A stretch of DNA of 64,000 nucleotides, from positions 62,001 to 126,000 of the forward strand of contig NZ_BMNC01000010.1 in the NCBI RefSeq assembly GCF_014646255.1, given 5' to 3'. The notes below the pieces were generated by a model. The model was given only the letters and a program-made list of their open reading frames with translations. It was not told the DNA's origin and did no database searches. Of this stretch, positions 1-8,629 are shown piece by piece; position 1 is the stretch's first letter, and every line of letters starts with the position of its first letter. A program made the position numbers and the translations under genes. The DNA comes from Lentzea pudingi. Lineage in GTDB: Bacteria > Actinomycetota > Actinomycetes > Mycobacteriales > Pseudonocardiaceae.

Positions 1-834
1 GTCGTCTACCTGTTCGGGGCGCGGGGGGATCGGGTCTACCTGTCGTTGATGCAGGGGGCGACGCTGTGGCGGAACGGGGAGTTCCAGCCACGGCCTCGTC
101 AGGACCTCTGGCAGCGCTCGGGGTGGGCGCGGGCCGCGTTGGCGGCGAGTTTGCTGGTGCGTCCGGATCTGGTCGAGAAGATCGAGCTCGGGGCGCGCAA
201 GTCGAACCTGGGGCGTGCTTACGAGGACGGGAACGTCGTGGCGTTCGAGTACTCGTTGGAGGACTTGCCTTCTGATGACGTGCTCGCCGCCGATCTGGTC
301 TTCCTCTGCACCGTGCTCAGTGAGTTGTACGAGCTCGCGGTAGTCGACCTTCCTCCCGGTGACCCGGCCCCCGAGGTCGTCGACGCGGAGGTCGAGGCCG
401 AGCGCGTGGCGGGCAAGGCTCGCCGGGGGCAGGGGCTTCGGCTCGACGCCGCGGAGCGGATCGCGATCGAACGGCGTGCTGTCGACCTCGCGACCCAGCA
501 CCTCGTGGCGCAGGGGTACTCGGTCAAGGACGTCGGTGCCACCAGGTCCTACGACCTCGATGCCCGACGCGGCGAGGAGCACCTGTACGTCGAGGTCAAG
601 GGCACCACGACCAAGTGGACGGACGCGTCCGAGATCATCCTGACGAAGAACGAGGTCGATCTCCACCTGCGCGAGTACCCGCACACCATGCTGGTGGTCG
701 TGAGCCGCATCGTGCTCGACCACTCGGCCACGCCGCCGACGGCCTCGGGTGGCGAGCTGCGGGTCGTTCACCCGTGGCAGATCGCGGTGCCGAACTTGAC
801 GCCGATGTCCTACCGGTACGTCGTCGGCGAGTGA
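1..834 (+). CDS. MrcB/DUF3578-like and DUF3883 domain protein (5' partial)
   Basis: The reading frame is open from base 1, so the start lies outside the window; 277 residues are visible. The first ~60 residues (VYLFGARGDRVYLSL, then an Arg/Trp-rich stretch) resemble the end of an MrcB/DUF3578 N-terminal module. The last ~120 residues look like a DUF3883 domain, with a core of Asp in YDLDARRGEE followed by YVEVKGT, the D...ExK pattern of PD-(D/E)XK-type folds. DUF3883 often occurs in restriction or defence proteins; that role here is inference. No partner nuclease or methylase is visible downstream, and the upstream context is unseen. Confidence 0.6.
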   Translation, partial: VVYLFGARGDRVYLSLMQGATLWRNGEFQPRPRQDLWQRSGWARAALAASLLVRPDLVEKIELGARKSNLGRAYEDGNVVAFEYSLEDLPSDDVLAADLVFLCTVLSELYELAVVDLPPGDPAPEVVDAEVEAERVAGKARRGQGLRLDAAERIAIERRAVDLATQHLVAQGYSVKDVGATRSYDLDARRGEEHLYVEVKGTTTKWTDASEIILTKNEVDLHLREYPHTMLVVVSRIVLDHSATPPTASGGELRVVHPWQIAVPNLTPMSYRYVVGE

Positions 835-850
835 CGCTAACGTCTGTCCC

Positions 851-1315
851 GTGGTTCTACAGGGGGTCCTGCACCGCGTCTTCGCGTTCCTGGTCATGCC
901 CGTGCTCGGCTACCTGCTGGGCGCGACGATCTTCACCCACTTCTGGGACAAGCCGGACGCCGAGAACGTCGACCGGGCCGACCTCGCCATCACCGCTCTC
1001 TCGTGCGAGCAGTACGGGCCGATCACGTTGCGCGGCTTCGGTTTTGTGCACGAGTGTCGGGCCAGGGTGGAGAACAGGAACAGCCGCAGCGCCACAATCG
1101 CCACGGTGCGCGGGTTTCTCGAACCGCACCTCATCGGCCAACCTGTGGTGGGGCGCGAGTTCGACCGCGGTGAGCTGACTCCGGAGCGGCCGTACGCGTG
1201 GTGGGCTTTTGGGTTGCTCCTGCTGTTCGCGGGCGTCTGGCTCTACGTGTCCATTTGGGTCACCAGGTCGGGCGGGCTGTCACGCCTCCGTCGACAACCA
1301 GATCGTGCCCTGTGA
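851..1315 (+). CDS. Small two-TM membrane protein
   Basis: A 154-residue protein starting at GTG 16 bases after the previous stop. It has one hydrophobic segment near residues 8-28 and a second near 117-137 (WWAFGLLLLFAGVWLYVSIWV), with an ~85-residue region between them containing two Cys (SCEQYG and HECRARVEN). The topology suggests two membrane passes with an extracytoplasmic loop, possibly held by a disulfide. The 3' end overlaps the convergent SDR gene by 56 bases. I do not recognise a functional family; it resembles uncharacterised actinobacterial DUF proteins. Confidence 0.55.
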   Translation: MVLQGVLHRVFAFLVMPVLGYLLGATIFTHFWDKPDAENVDRADLAITALSCEQYGPITLRGFGFVHECRARVENRNSRSATIATVRGFLEPHLIGQPVVGREFDRGELTPERPYAWWAFGLLLLFAGVWLYVSIWVTRSGGLSRLRRQPDRAL

Positions 1316-1943
1316 TCCACCGGGCCAGGTCCGAAGCGAGGAACACGCAGGCGTCCCCGACGTCCTCCGGGGTGCCCAGCCGTCCCAACGGAGCCGCGGC
1401 CTGCCACCGCGCCACACCCGAAGGCCACTGCGACTCGATGTCGGGACGAGTGATCAGCCCGGGCGACACCGTGTTCACGCGGATGCCGCGCGGGCCGTAC
1501 TCCAACGCGGCCGCGCGGGCGTGCATGATCAGGGCGGCCTTCGAAGCGGCGTAGTGCGCGTGGCCGGGGGCGGGGTGGGTGCCCTCGATCGACGCGATGT
1601 GCGTGACCGAACCGCCAGCGGGCAGGTACTGCACGGCCGCCTGCGTAACTGCGAACGGGGCGGTGAGGTTGGTGTCCACGACGGACTGCCACTGTTCGAC
1701 TGTCATGTCCGGCAACGGGTCCACGGGCTGCACGCCGGCGTTGTTCACCACCGCGTCCAACCGGCCGTGGCGGGAGAAGGCCTGACGGACCACGTCCGCG
1801 GCCGATGTGCGCAGGTCGCCGTCGGACAGGCCCCGGTGGTGCACGACGGAAGCGCCCGCAAGAGCGAAGCGGTCGGCGATGCCCGCACCGATGCCGCCGG
1901 AGGTGCCGGTGACCAGGACGACCTTGCCGTTGAGATCGATCAC
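1260..1943 (-). CDS. SDR-family oxidoreductase
   Basis: A 227-residue classical short-chain dehydrogenase/reductase. TGTSGGIG at residues 12-19 is the dinucleotide-binding glycine motif, NNAG is at 67-70, catalytic Ser is near 118, and Tyr131/Lys135 form the YxxxK motif. The C-terminal VNTVSPG and a GHDLVVDGG-type tail are typical of 3-oxoacyl-ACP-reductase-like members. The GTG start overlaps the stop of the upstream inositol-phosphatase-like gene by 4 bases (GTGA), so the two are probably cotranscribed and translationally coupled. The substrate cannot be read from sequence; a polyol or sugar-derived alcohol is plausible given the partner. Confidence 0.85.
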   Translation of the reverse strand: MIDLNGKVVLVTGTSGGIGAGIADRFALAGASVVHHRGLSDGDLRTSAADVVRQAFSRHGRLDAVVNNAGVQPVDPLPDMTVEQWQSVVDTNLTAPFAVTQAAVQYLPAGGSVTHIASIEGTHPAPGHAHYAASKAALIMHARAAALEYGPRGIRVNTVSPGLITRPDIESQWPSGVARWQAAAPLGRLGTPEDVGDACVFLASDLARWITGHDLVVDGGVTARPTW

Positions 1944-2689
1944 GAGACGATGCCCTTCACGCGAGTGGTCAGCCAGTCGACGATCTCACCCCGGCCCGCG
2001 ACGAAGGCGTTCGCGGCCACGGAACGGAACTCGCCGCCTGCCTCGCGCACCAGCACCGCGCCGGCCGCCGTGTCCCAGGGGAACACGCCGATGTTCGCCG
2101 CCGCGTCCGCACGGCCGGCTGCCACCCAGGCGAGCGACAGGGCCGTCGAGTAGACGCGGCGGACGTCGGCGACCTCCAGCAACGAACCCAGCAGTTCCAT
2201 CTCACCGGTGTACGGGCTGCCGGGGAGCGGGATGTCGGTCAGCACCAACGGACGGGGACTCACACCAGGCGCGATGACCAGACCGGTCGACCGAACGCTG
2301 AACGGCACACCGACAGCCGCGGTGAACAGCTCGTCGCGGAACGGGTCCAGCACGCAGCCCGCGACCAGCACACCGTCCACGGCGGCGGCGACCGAGATGC
2401 ACGACAACGGCAGGCCGCGCACGAAGTTCCGGGTGCCGTCGATCGGGTCGACGAACCAGGTGACAGGAGCGGAAGCGCTTCCCAGCTCCTCGCCGACCAC
2501 GGCCGAGCCGGGAGCACCGGTGACCAGGGCGGACCGCAGGAACGCCTCCACCTCGACATCGGCATTGCTGACCTGGTCGAACGTGCCCTTCGGCGACACG
2601 ATGACGGGCACGTCGCGCAGCAACGACGCGGCGTCCACACACGACGACACCGCCAACGAGAGGAGATCGCGAGGAGTCACGCGGCCCAT
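1940..2689 (-). CDS. Inositol monophosphatase family protein
   Basis: A 249-residue Mg-dependent phosphatase of the IMPase/FBPase/CysQ superfamily. Visible motifs are GEEL at 66-69, DPIDGTRNF at 81-89 (metal-binding Asp cluster) and a C-terminal WDTAAGAVLVREAGG (third metal Asp). Family members hydrolyse inositol-1-phosphate, histidinol phosphate or related sugar phosphates; which applies here is not visible. It is first in a two-gene leftward operon with the SDR. The ATG is at 2689; the upstream ~110 bases separate it from the divergent lipase pair. Confidence 0.85.
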   Translation of the reverse strand: MGRVTPRDLLSLAVSSCVDAASLLRDVPVIVSPKGTFDQVSNADVEVEAFLRSALVTGAPGSAVVGEELGSASAPVTWFVDPIDGTRNFVRGLPLSCISVAAAVDGVLVAGCVLDPFRDELFTAAVGVPFSVRSTGLVIAPGVSPRPLVLTDIPLPGSPYTGEMELLGSLLEVADVRRVYSTALSLAWVAAGRADAAANIGVFPWDTAAGAVLVREAGGEFRSVAANAFVAGRGEIVDWLTTRVKGIVS

Positions 2690-2797
2690 TGTGATCGGTC
2701 ACAAACACGACCGGATGACTCTGGGCAACGTCCTACCCGCACCAGTGACCTGAGCCACCACGATGAGCTGACCTGACAACGACGTTGGAGGATCAGG

Positions 2798-3622
2798 ATG
2801 CGAATCGTGGCCGGGTTGGCTGTCGTGGCGATGTTGGTCGCCGGAACAAGCACCGCGCAGGCGGACACGCTCGACTACGTGGCGTTGGGGGACTCGGCGG
2901 CGGCCGGGCCGTTGATCCCGAGCCAGGACCCGGCGCTGTGGTGTCTCCGCAGCAGCAACAACAACTACCCGCAGGTCGCCGCGAAGATCCTCAACGCGAC
3001 GCTCACCGATGTCACCTGCTCCGGGGCGAAGACCGAGGACTTCGCGCAGAGGCAGTTCGGGTTCGTGAAGCCGCAGTACGACGCGTTGAAGCCCGGCACC
3101 GACCTGGTGTCGATCACCATCGGCGGCAACGACGTGGGGCTCGTGCAGACCGCGTTGGGCTGCATCAACCTGCTGCCGGAACCGATCGGGCTCTCGTGCA
3201 GGGACAGGCTGACGGCCGGTGGGGACCAGGTCGCCGCGGCCATCAGGAGCTGGGCGCCCGAGTTCGGCAGCGCGCTCGACGAGGTCAAGCGGCGGTCAAC
3301 GCGGGCGAAGATCGTCGTCACGGGCTACGGGACCTACATCCGGCCCGGTGGCTGCTACCCGGTCCAGCCGATCTGGGCGCGCGATGCCGACTACCTGCAG
3401 GGTTCGGTGAACCTGCTCAGCGCCACGGCCAAGGCGGAGGCGGAGAAGCGCGGTGCGACCTACGTCGACCTCGCTGCCGTGAGCGTCGGGCACGACACCT
3501 GCGCCAGGCCCGCTGACCGCTACCTGGAAGGCCTGGTCCCGACGACGATCGCGGCGCCGCTGCACCCCAACGCCCAGGGCATGAAGGCGTTCGGAACCGC
3601 GGTCGCCCGGGCCGTCAGGTGA
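2798..3622 (+). CDS. Secreted SGNH/GDSL esterase or lipase
   Basis: A 274-residue hydrolase with an N-terminal signal peptide ending near AQA (residues 1-22). Block I GDS has nucleophile Ser33, block III GGND is at 109-112, and a C-terminal HPN supplies the catalytic His. Several Cys (49, 74 and later pairs) suggest disulfides, as in Streptomyces secreted lipases of this fold. The start is ATG 2798 with GGAGG about 8 bases upstream. Its stop overlaps the GTG of the next lipase by 4 bases, so the two secreted esterases form one operon. Confidence 0.85.
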   Translation: MRIVAGLAVVAMLVAGTSTAQADTLDYVALGDSAAAGPLIPSQDPALWCLRSSNNNYPQVAAKILNATLTDVTCSGAKTEDFAQRQFGFVKPQYDALKPGTDLVSITIGGNDVGLVQTALGCINLLPEPIGLSCRDRLTAGGDQVAAAIRSWAPEFGSALDEVKRRSTRAKIVVTGYGTYIRPGGCYPVQPIWARDADYLQGSVNLLSATAKAEAEKRGATYVDLAAVSVGHDTCARPADRYLEGLVPTTIAAPLHPNAQGMKAFGTAVARAVR

Positions 3623-4491
3623 TCGCGTTACTGCTCGCGGCGGGGCTGACGGTCACAGCCCCGCTGCCGGTCACCTACAACGCGCTGCCCGCCGTCGCGA
3701 TGACCGTCTCGCATCCCGGTGCCGCTCCGCCGGGCGCCAACGAGTGGAGCTGTCGCAGCACCAAGAGGCCGGTCGTGCTGCTGCACGGCACGCACGTGAA
3801 CATGGCGCTCAATTGGAACGCCTTGTCGCCGTTGCTGAAGAACAACGGCTACTGCGTCTTCGCGTTGAACTACGGCGGTCTGCGGGCCGGCCAGGTCGGT
3901 GGCACCGAGCCGATCGAGGACTCGGGTCTGGAACTGGCCGAGTTCGTCGAACGGGTGCGGATGGCGATCGGCGCGGACGAGGTGGACCTGGTCGGTCACT
4001 CGCAGGGCGGTCTGCTCGCGCAGTACTACGTGAAGTTCCTCGGCGGCGCGGCGAAGGTGCACGACGTCGTCGGCCTGGCACCGACGAGCCACGGGTCGGA
4101 CGCGGCCGGCTCCAGCAGGTGGATCTGGTCGCTGCTGCAGGTGTCCCCGGCGCTGCGCGGGCTGGTGGAGGCCGCTGATCCCGCTGTCCTGCAACAACTT
4201 CGCGGGTCGCCGTTCATGGACCGGATGAACAGCACCCCGGACGCGGTGCCGGGCGTGCGGTACACGACGATCGCCACCCGCTACGACGGCATCGTCACGC
4301 CGTACCGGTCGCAGTTCCTCGACGGAGGGCGCAACGTCGTCGTGCAGGACCTGTGCGCCAACGACTTCGCCGACCACCTCGCGCTGGCGTTCGACCACGT
4401 GGCGCTGCGGGAGGTGCTCAACGCGCTCGACCCACCGGCCGCGCGGCCACCGGACTGCTCAACGCCCGTGCTGCCGCTGGTCGGTGGCTGA
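3619..4491 (+). CDS. Secreted alpha/beta-hydrolase lipase (LipA/EstA class 2 type)
   Basis: A 290-residue alpha/beta hydrolase. VVLLHGT at 52-58 is the oxyanion-loop region and GHSQG at 126-130 the nucleophile elbow (Ser128); candidate Asp is in TRYDGIVTP and candidate His in the DHLALAFDH region. Two Cys pairs near residues 45/79 and at the C-terminus fit a secreted disulfide-bonded class 2 lipase. The first ~20 residues are hydrophobic and act as signal peptide. The GTG overlaps the upstream esterase stop. The 3' end overlaps the convergent PucR-type gene by 33 bases. Confidence 0.85.
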   Translation: MIALLLAAGLTVTAPLPVTYNALPAVAMTVSHPGAAPPGANEWSCRSTKRPVVLLHGTHVNMALNWNALSPLLKNNGYCVFALNYGGLRAGQVGGTEPIEDSGLELAEFVERVRMAIGADEVDLVGHSQGGLLAQYYVKFLGGAAKVHDVVGLAPTSHGSDAAGSSRWIWSLLQVSPALRGLVEAADPAVLQQLRGSPFMDRMNSTPDAVPGVRYTTIATRYDGIVTPYRSQFLDGGRNVVVQDLCANDFADHLALAFDHVALREVLNALDPPAARPPDCSTPVLPLVGG

Positions 4492-5625
4492 CCTCGCCGC
4501 CAGCGCGGCCGTCAGCAGCGTGACGTGCTCGATGCGGGTCGGGTCGAGGCCGGTCAGCTCGGCCACGCGCCGCAGCCGGTAGTCCACGGTGTTCGGGTGC
4601 ACGTGCAGTTCGGTGGCGGCGGGCCTGCGCGACCCCCGGCGCAGGTAGACCTCGAGCGTCTGCACCAGTTCCTCGGACAGGGGCGCGACGACGGCCGCCA
4701 GCGGTTCCAGGGCGGCGCTCGGCCGCGACAGCTGGTACTCCAGCAACATGTCCGTGAGCCGGTACAGGCCAGGACCCGAGCGCACGGCGACGTCGAGCAC
4801 CTCACGGGCCAGCCTGGCGGCGGCCGCGACCCCGGAGGGAGGGGCCGCGACCGCCGCCACCGTCAACGGCACGCCCGCCGCCCGCGTCACGTCGGCCACC
4901 ACCTGCTCCAGCCGCGTGTCGTCGCCCGGGACGAGGGCCAGGCCACCCGTGGGCGTGAGCGACGACAGCACAGGCTCACGGCTGTGCCGCTCCAGTTCCG
5001 TCCGCAGCCTCCGCAGCTTGCGCCGACCCGCGATCGCGGCGTCCACACCGTCGGTCAGCTCGTCCGGGTGCGGCGGCACGGACACGGCCAGCACGACCAC
5101 CGGCCCGTCCGCGACGCGCGTGCCGTCGAGCAGCCCGGTCAGCGCCAGGTGCCGCGCCGACCGCTCGTCGTCGACGATCGTCTGCCGCTCGTCGAGGTAA
5201 CCGGCGCCCACGACCGGCGTCACGGCCTGCAGGTACCGCATCGCCAGCGCGTTGAGCGCCAGCACCTCGCCGACCTCCTCGGGCCTCGCCTCGGGGACCA
5301 GCACGTCCCAGACCACCTGGATGCCCACGTGGTACGCCGTCAGCACGACGTCGATGGGCACGCCCTCCTCCGCGCGCCGTGCCGCCGACTCGCGCAGGAA
5401 CCCCAGCTCTGCCGCGGTCGGGAGCTCACGGCTGCGCAGCACCTCGGCGAACGCCCGCAGCGTCCCCTCGATCACGCGGGCGATGTCGCCGGACAGCTCC
5501 TCCGCGGGCAGCTGCTGGTAGGCGGGCACCCGCTCGGTGATCTTCGCGAGCACCAGCCGCACGAAGGACGGCATCTCCGCGGTGATCCGCTCTGCCAGCG
5601 GACGCCCACCGATCACGAACGACAT
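4459..5625 (-). CDS. PucR/CdaR-family transcriptional regulator
   Basis: A 388-residue regulator. Residues ~1-150 are a helical sensor-like domain (RLVLAKITERVPAYQQL, then a SRELPTAAELGFLRES helix pair), the middle is a degenerate GGDEF-like region, and the C-terminus has the PucR helix-turn-helix (AATELHVHPNTVDYRLRRV). I chose ATG 5625, giving a protein that starts MSFVIGGRPLAERI; an upstream in-frame extension would run through pqqB. It lies 14 bases behind pqqB in the same direction, so it is probably the last gene of the pqq transcript and a candidate pathway regulator. That role is inferred from position only. Confidence 0.8.
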   Translation of the reverse strand: MSFVIGGRPLAERITAEMPSFVRLVLAKITERVPAYQQLPAEELSGDIARVIEGTLRAFAEVLRSRELPTAAELGFLRESAARRAEEGVPIDVVLTAYHVGIQVVWDVLVPEARPEEVGEVLALNALAMRYLQAVTPVVGAGYLDERQTIVDDERSARHLALTGLLDGTRVADGPVVVLAVSVPPHPDELTDGVDAAIAGRRKLRRLRTELERHSREPVLSSLTPTGGLALVPGDDTRLEQVVADVTRAAGVPLTVAAVAAPPSGVAAAARLAREVLDVAVRSGPGLYRLTDMLLEYQLSRPSAALEPLAAVVAPLSEELVQTLEVYLRRGSRRPAATELHVHPNTVDYRLRRVAELTGLDPTRIEHVTLLTAALAARSATDQRQHGR

Positions 5626-5639
5626 CCGCCGATTCTGAC

Positions 5640-6515
5640 CTAAAGCTCGATCACAGTCCCGTCGAGCGGAACCTCCACACCCGCCTCGCGCAGCTTCTCC
5701 GACTCCGGTGACGACGGGTCGAGCACCGGGTTGGTGTTGTTGAGGTGCGTGTAGATCCGCCGCACGGACGGGAACCGCCGCAGTTCGGGCAGCGAGGCCG
5801 TGATCGGCAGGTGGCCCATGGCGGCCTGCCCGGACGAGCTGCCGGTCGCCGACCCCATCTCCGAGGCCGCGTAGAACGTGCCGTCCAGCACCAGGCAGTC
5901 CGCCCCGGCCACCACCTCGTCGAAACCGTCGGGCCAGGACGCCAGGCACGGCGCGTAGACCAGCACACCACCGGTGGCGGGATCGTGGAACCGGTACGCG
6001 ACCACCCAATCGCCGTCCACAGTGGACGACCGGGCGTACTTCGGGCGCTTGCCGCTGATCGGGATCGCCGAGACCTCCAGGCCGTCCAGGGAGAACGGGC
6101 CGTCGACCTGGCGCCACGCCACCGGCGCGTACCCGTCGATCACCGTCCGCAGGTCGAACTGGTCCTTCAACGCGTGCAGGACCGTGCCGGGCGCCCACAC
6201 CGTCAGGCCCGCGCCGCCCCGCAGGGTCAGCAGCCCCAGCGTGTGGTCGAGTTCGGCGTCCGTGAACAGGGCGCCGCGCAACGGCGTGTCCCGCGCGCCG
6301 GGGCCGGGGTTCAGCGACGCACACGAGGCGATCTGCGTCCGGACGTCCGGCGAGGCGTTGACCAGCCACCAATCGGTGCCGTTGCCGCTGATCGCCAGGC
6401 AGTCCTGCGACCGCGAGGGCAGTGAGCCGGAACGGGCGCGCACGCACAGCGAGCAGGCGCAGTTCCACTGCGGGAAACCGCCACCCGCCGTCGTGCCGAG
6501 CAGAACCGCCTTCAC
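5640..6515 (-). CDS. pqqB: PQQ biosynthesis protein PqqB
   Basis: A 291-residue metallo-beta-lactamase-fold protein. The start MKAVLLGTTAGGGFPQWNC with the Cys-rich NCACSLC is characteristic of PqqB and contributes a structural zinc site. TDAELDHTLGL and YTHLNNTNPVL carry the metal/active-site residues. PqqB is thought to hydroxylate the Glu-Tyr intermediate late in PQQ synthesis. Its ATG overlaps the pqqE stop by 4 bases (ATGA). Length is normal for the family (~300). Here pqqB is last of the pqq genes rather than second as in the classical pqqABCDE order. Confidence 0.95.
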   Translation of the reverse strand: MKAVLLGTTAGGGFPQWNCACSLCVRARSGSLPSRSQDCLAISGNGTDWWLVNASPDVRTQIASCASLNPGPGARDTPLRGALFTDAELDHTLGLLTLRGGAGLTVWAPGTVLHALKDQFDLRTVIDGYAPVAWRQVDGPFSLDGLEVSAIPISGKRPKYARSSTVDGDWVVAYRFHDPATGGVLVYAPCLASWPDGFDEVVAGADCLVLDGTFYAASEMGSATGSSSGQAAMGHLPITASLPELRRFPSVRRIYTHLNNTNPVLDPSSPESEKLREAGVEVPLDGTVIEL

Positions 6516-7591
6516 CGCATCTTCCTCATCGCCATCGCGGGCACCTCGGCCGGCGCCATCTCGGTCTCCAGGATCAGGTCCACAGTGGACCGCTCGGGGG
6601 ACAGGGAGCAGACGGGATCGGTCGCCGCGGCGTCACCCGTCAGCTGGAACGCCTGGCAGCGGCACCCGCCGAAGTCGATCTCCTTGCGCGGGCAGGAGCG
6701 GCACGGGTCCCGCATCCACTCGAAGCCGCGGAAGGCGTTGAACGACGGCGAGTGGTGCCAGATGTCGTGCAACGACGAGTCGCGCACGTTCTCGATCTGC
6801 AAAGAGCTGATCACCGTGGCGGCGGGGCAGGGGAGCACGTCGCCGTTCGGTGCCACCGTCAGCTGCCGGGCGCCCCACCCGTACATGCAGGGTTTCGGGT
6901 GGGCCTCGTGGTAGTCCGCGATGACGTAGACGATCTCCATCCGGCCGCGCAGGCGTTCCTGCGCCGCGGCCACGATCGGGTCGGCGACGGCGAGCTGTTC
7001 ACGCGTCGGCAGCAGCACCGCGCGGTTGCGCAGCGCCCAGCCGTAGTACTGGGTGTTGGCGAGCTCCAGGCGCTCGGCGCCCATCTGCTCGGCCATCGCG
7101 ATGATCCCGGCGATGTTGTCGAGGTTCTGCCGGTGCAGCACCGTGTTCACCGTCAGCGGCAGGCCCTCGTCGAGGACGAAAGAAGCGGCCTCCACCTTGC
7201 GGTCGAACGCCTTGATGCCCGCAATCCGGTCGTTCCCGGCACGGGTCGCGTCCTGCAATGAGAGCTGCACGTGGTCGACACCGAGGGAAGCCAGCGAATG
7301 CAACCGCTCGCGCGAGAGGCCGACTCCCGACGTGACCAGGTTGACGTAGCAGCCCAGGCTGTTCGCGTGCTCCACCAGCGAGGGCAGGTCCGGCCGCAGC
7401 AGCGGTTCGCCGCCGGACAGGTGGATCTGCAGGCAGCCCAGCGACCGGGCCTGGTCGAACACGCGCCGCCAGTCCTCGGTCGACAGCTCGGCGTCGCGGC
7501 GGACCAGTTCCAGCGGGTTCGAGCAGTAGCCGCACTGCAACGGACACCGGTGCGTCAGCTCGGCCAGCAGGCCGAAGGGCGCCTCAGCCAT
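6512..7591 (-). CDS. pqqE: PQQ biosynthesis radical SAM enzyme PqqE
   Basis: A 359-residue radical SAM protein that joins Glu and Tyr side chains of PqqA. Cys16, Cys20 and Cys23 (CPLQCGYC) bind the SAM 4Fe-4S cluster. LSGGEPLLRPDL is the SAM-binding GGE segment. C-terminal Cys clusters (around CPAATV and CRSCPRKEIDFGGCRC) are the SPASM auxiliary cluster ligands. ATG 7591 begins MAEAPFGLLAEL; longer in-frame starts overlap pqqD too far. The gene overlaps pqqD by 8 bases and pqqB by 4, showing tight coupling. Confidence 0.95.
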   Translation of the reverse strand: MAEAPFGLLAELTHRCPLQCGYCSNPLELVRRDAELSTEDWRRVFDQARSLGCLQIHLSGGEPLLRPDLPSLVEHANSLGCYVNLVTSGVGLSRERLHSLASLGVDHVQLSLQDATRAGNDRIAGIKAFDRKVEAASFVLDEGLPLTVNTVLHRQNLDNIAGIIAMAEQMGAERLELANTQYYGWALRNRAVLLPTREQLAVADPIVAAAQERLRGRMEIVYVIADYHEAHPKPCMYGWGARQLTVAPNGDVLPCPAATVISSLQIENVRDSSLHDIWHHSPSFNAFRGFEWMRDPCRSCPRKEIDFGGCRCQAFQLTGDAAATDPVCSLSPERSTVDLILETEMAPAEVPAMAMRKMR

Positions 7592-7859
7592 CGACGTCCA
7601 CCACCCTTCGTTCGACCATGCGGGCCACCAGCTCGGCCACGTCGGAAGGCTCGACGCCGTCGTAGGAGTCCGCCAGCACCACGGCGATGTCGCCGATCGA
7701 CCGGACGCCATCGCACAGCGCCACAACGGAAGCGGCGGTCTCGTTCAGCACCAGCACGCCCTCGGGGAACAGCACCACGTGGGCGGAGCGAATCTGGTCG
7801 TAGGTGCACTTCACGCCGCGCCGGATCCTCGGCACGGCGTCCAGCGCGACCACGGTCAC
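7584..7859 (-). CDS. pqqD: PQQ peptide chaperone PqqD
   Basis: A 91-residue winged-helix RiPP recognition element. It begins at GTG 7859, which overlaps the pqqC stop as GTGA. The visible PqqD pattern is PRIRRGVKCTYDQI, then VVLFPEGVLVLNETAASVV, then a C-terminal helical half ending VVDVDG. PqqD binds the PqqA precursor and presents it to PqqE, and its position between pqqC and pqqE fits. An in-frame upstream extension is open but lies inside pqqC and is not needed; the GTG gives the normal ~90-residue family length. Confidence 0.93.
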   Translation of the reverse strand: MTVVALDAVPRIRRGVKCTYDQIRSAHVVLFPEGVLVLNETAASVVALCDGVRSIGDIAVVLADSYDGVEPSDVAELVARMVERRVVDVDG

Positions 7860-8551
7860 GGCTTGCCCTTGCCGGAGTAGTAGTCGACGGCGTCCAGCAC
7901 GGCCCGCAGCACGTCGCACTTGAACGACAGCGCGTCGACAGCGGCCAGTTGCTGTTCGCGGGTCAGGGAGTGCTCGACCACGATGTCCACAGTGGCCCGG
8001 CCCTCGCCGACGACCGCCTCGATGCGGTTCGTGAAGTACGCGAAGCCCTCCTCGGCGATCCACGGGTACTGCTCCCGCAACGCCGCCAAACGCTTGCGCA
8101 TCAACGCACCCGAGAACATCTCGGTGAGCCCGGACGCGATCGCCTCGACCCACGGCTTGGTGCGCGCGAAGTTGACGTAGGCGTCGACGGCGAACCGCGT
8201 GCCGGGCAGCACGTGCCGTTCGTCGAGCACCTCTTCCCGCGTCAGTCCCACGGCCTCCGCGAGCCGGATCCAGTTCTCGGCGCCGCCCTCGCCCGGCTGC
8301 GTGCCGTCGTGCCAGACGATCCGCTCGCGCCACTGGCGCCGAATTTCCGGAGACGGGCAGTTGGAGAGGATCGCGGCGTCCTTCTGCGCGATGCAACGCT
8401 GGTAGTACCAGCGGTTCGCCGCCCACGCCTGCAGCTCGTGCTTGCTCAGCTGTCCGGCGTGCATGCGCAGGTGGAACGGGTGGGTGTCCCAGTACCGGGG
8501 CGCGAGGGCGCGGAGCTCGGCGACGAACTCCGCGGGGGCAACGGCAGTCAT
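7856..8551 (-). CDS. pqqC: Pyrroloquinoline-quinone synthase PqqC
   Basis: A 231-residue cofactorless oxidase that performs the final ring closure and oxidation to PQQ. It shows the family sequence YWDTHPFHLRMHAGQLSKHE near the N-terminus, then NRWYYQRCIAQKDAAILSN and IVEHSLTREQQ, with several His, Arg and Tyr positions that line the PQQ pocket in the family. ATG 8551 is preceded by GAGGAG at a good distance. It is 78 bases downstream of pqqA, a gap occupied by a strong hairpin. Confidence 0.95.
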   Translation of the reverse strand: MTAVAPAEFVAELRALAPRYWDTHPFHLRMHAGQLSKHELQAWAANRWYYQRCIAQKDAAILSNCPSPEIRRQWRERIVWHDGTQPGEGGAENWIRLAEAVGLTREEVLDERHVLPGTRFAVDAYVNFARTKPWVEAIASGLTEMFSGALMRKRLAALREQYPWIAEEGFAYFTNRIEAVVGEGRATVDIVVEHSLTREQQLAAVDALSFKCDVLRAVLDAVDYYSGKGKP

Positions 8552-8581
8552 GGGTGAGAACTCCTCCGGAACGCGCGCGGG

Positions 8582-8616
8582 GCCGAGGTTCCCGGCAGCC
8601 TGCCAGGAACCTCGGC
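8582..8616 (-). promoter_or_regulatory. Intercistronic hairpin between pqqA and pqqC
   Basis: CCGAGGTTCC at 8583-8592 pairs perfectly with GGAACCTCGG at 8606-8615, and the 13-base loop contains a further GGCAG/CTGCC pairing, so the whole segment can form one long stem. It lies after the pqqA stop and before the pqqC ribosome-binding site. There is no U tract. It could act as a partial terminator or an RNA-stabilising element that keeps pqqA transcript in excess over pqqCDEB; that function is inferred. Confidence 0.65.
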
Positions 8617-8629
8617 ACGGTGCCTGACG

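Noticed and set aside
4459..6468. Single 669-codon gene joining pqqB-antisense and the PucR regulator
   Set aside because: The first ~280 codons are the antisense-frame shadow of pqqB; the regulator starts at 5625.
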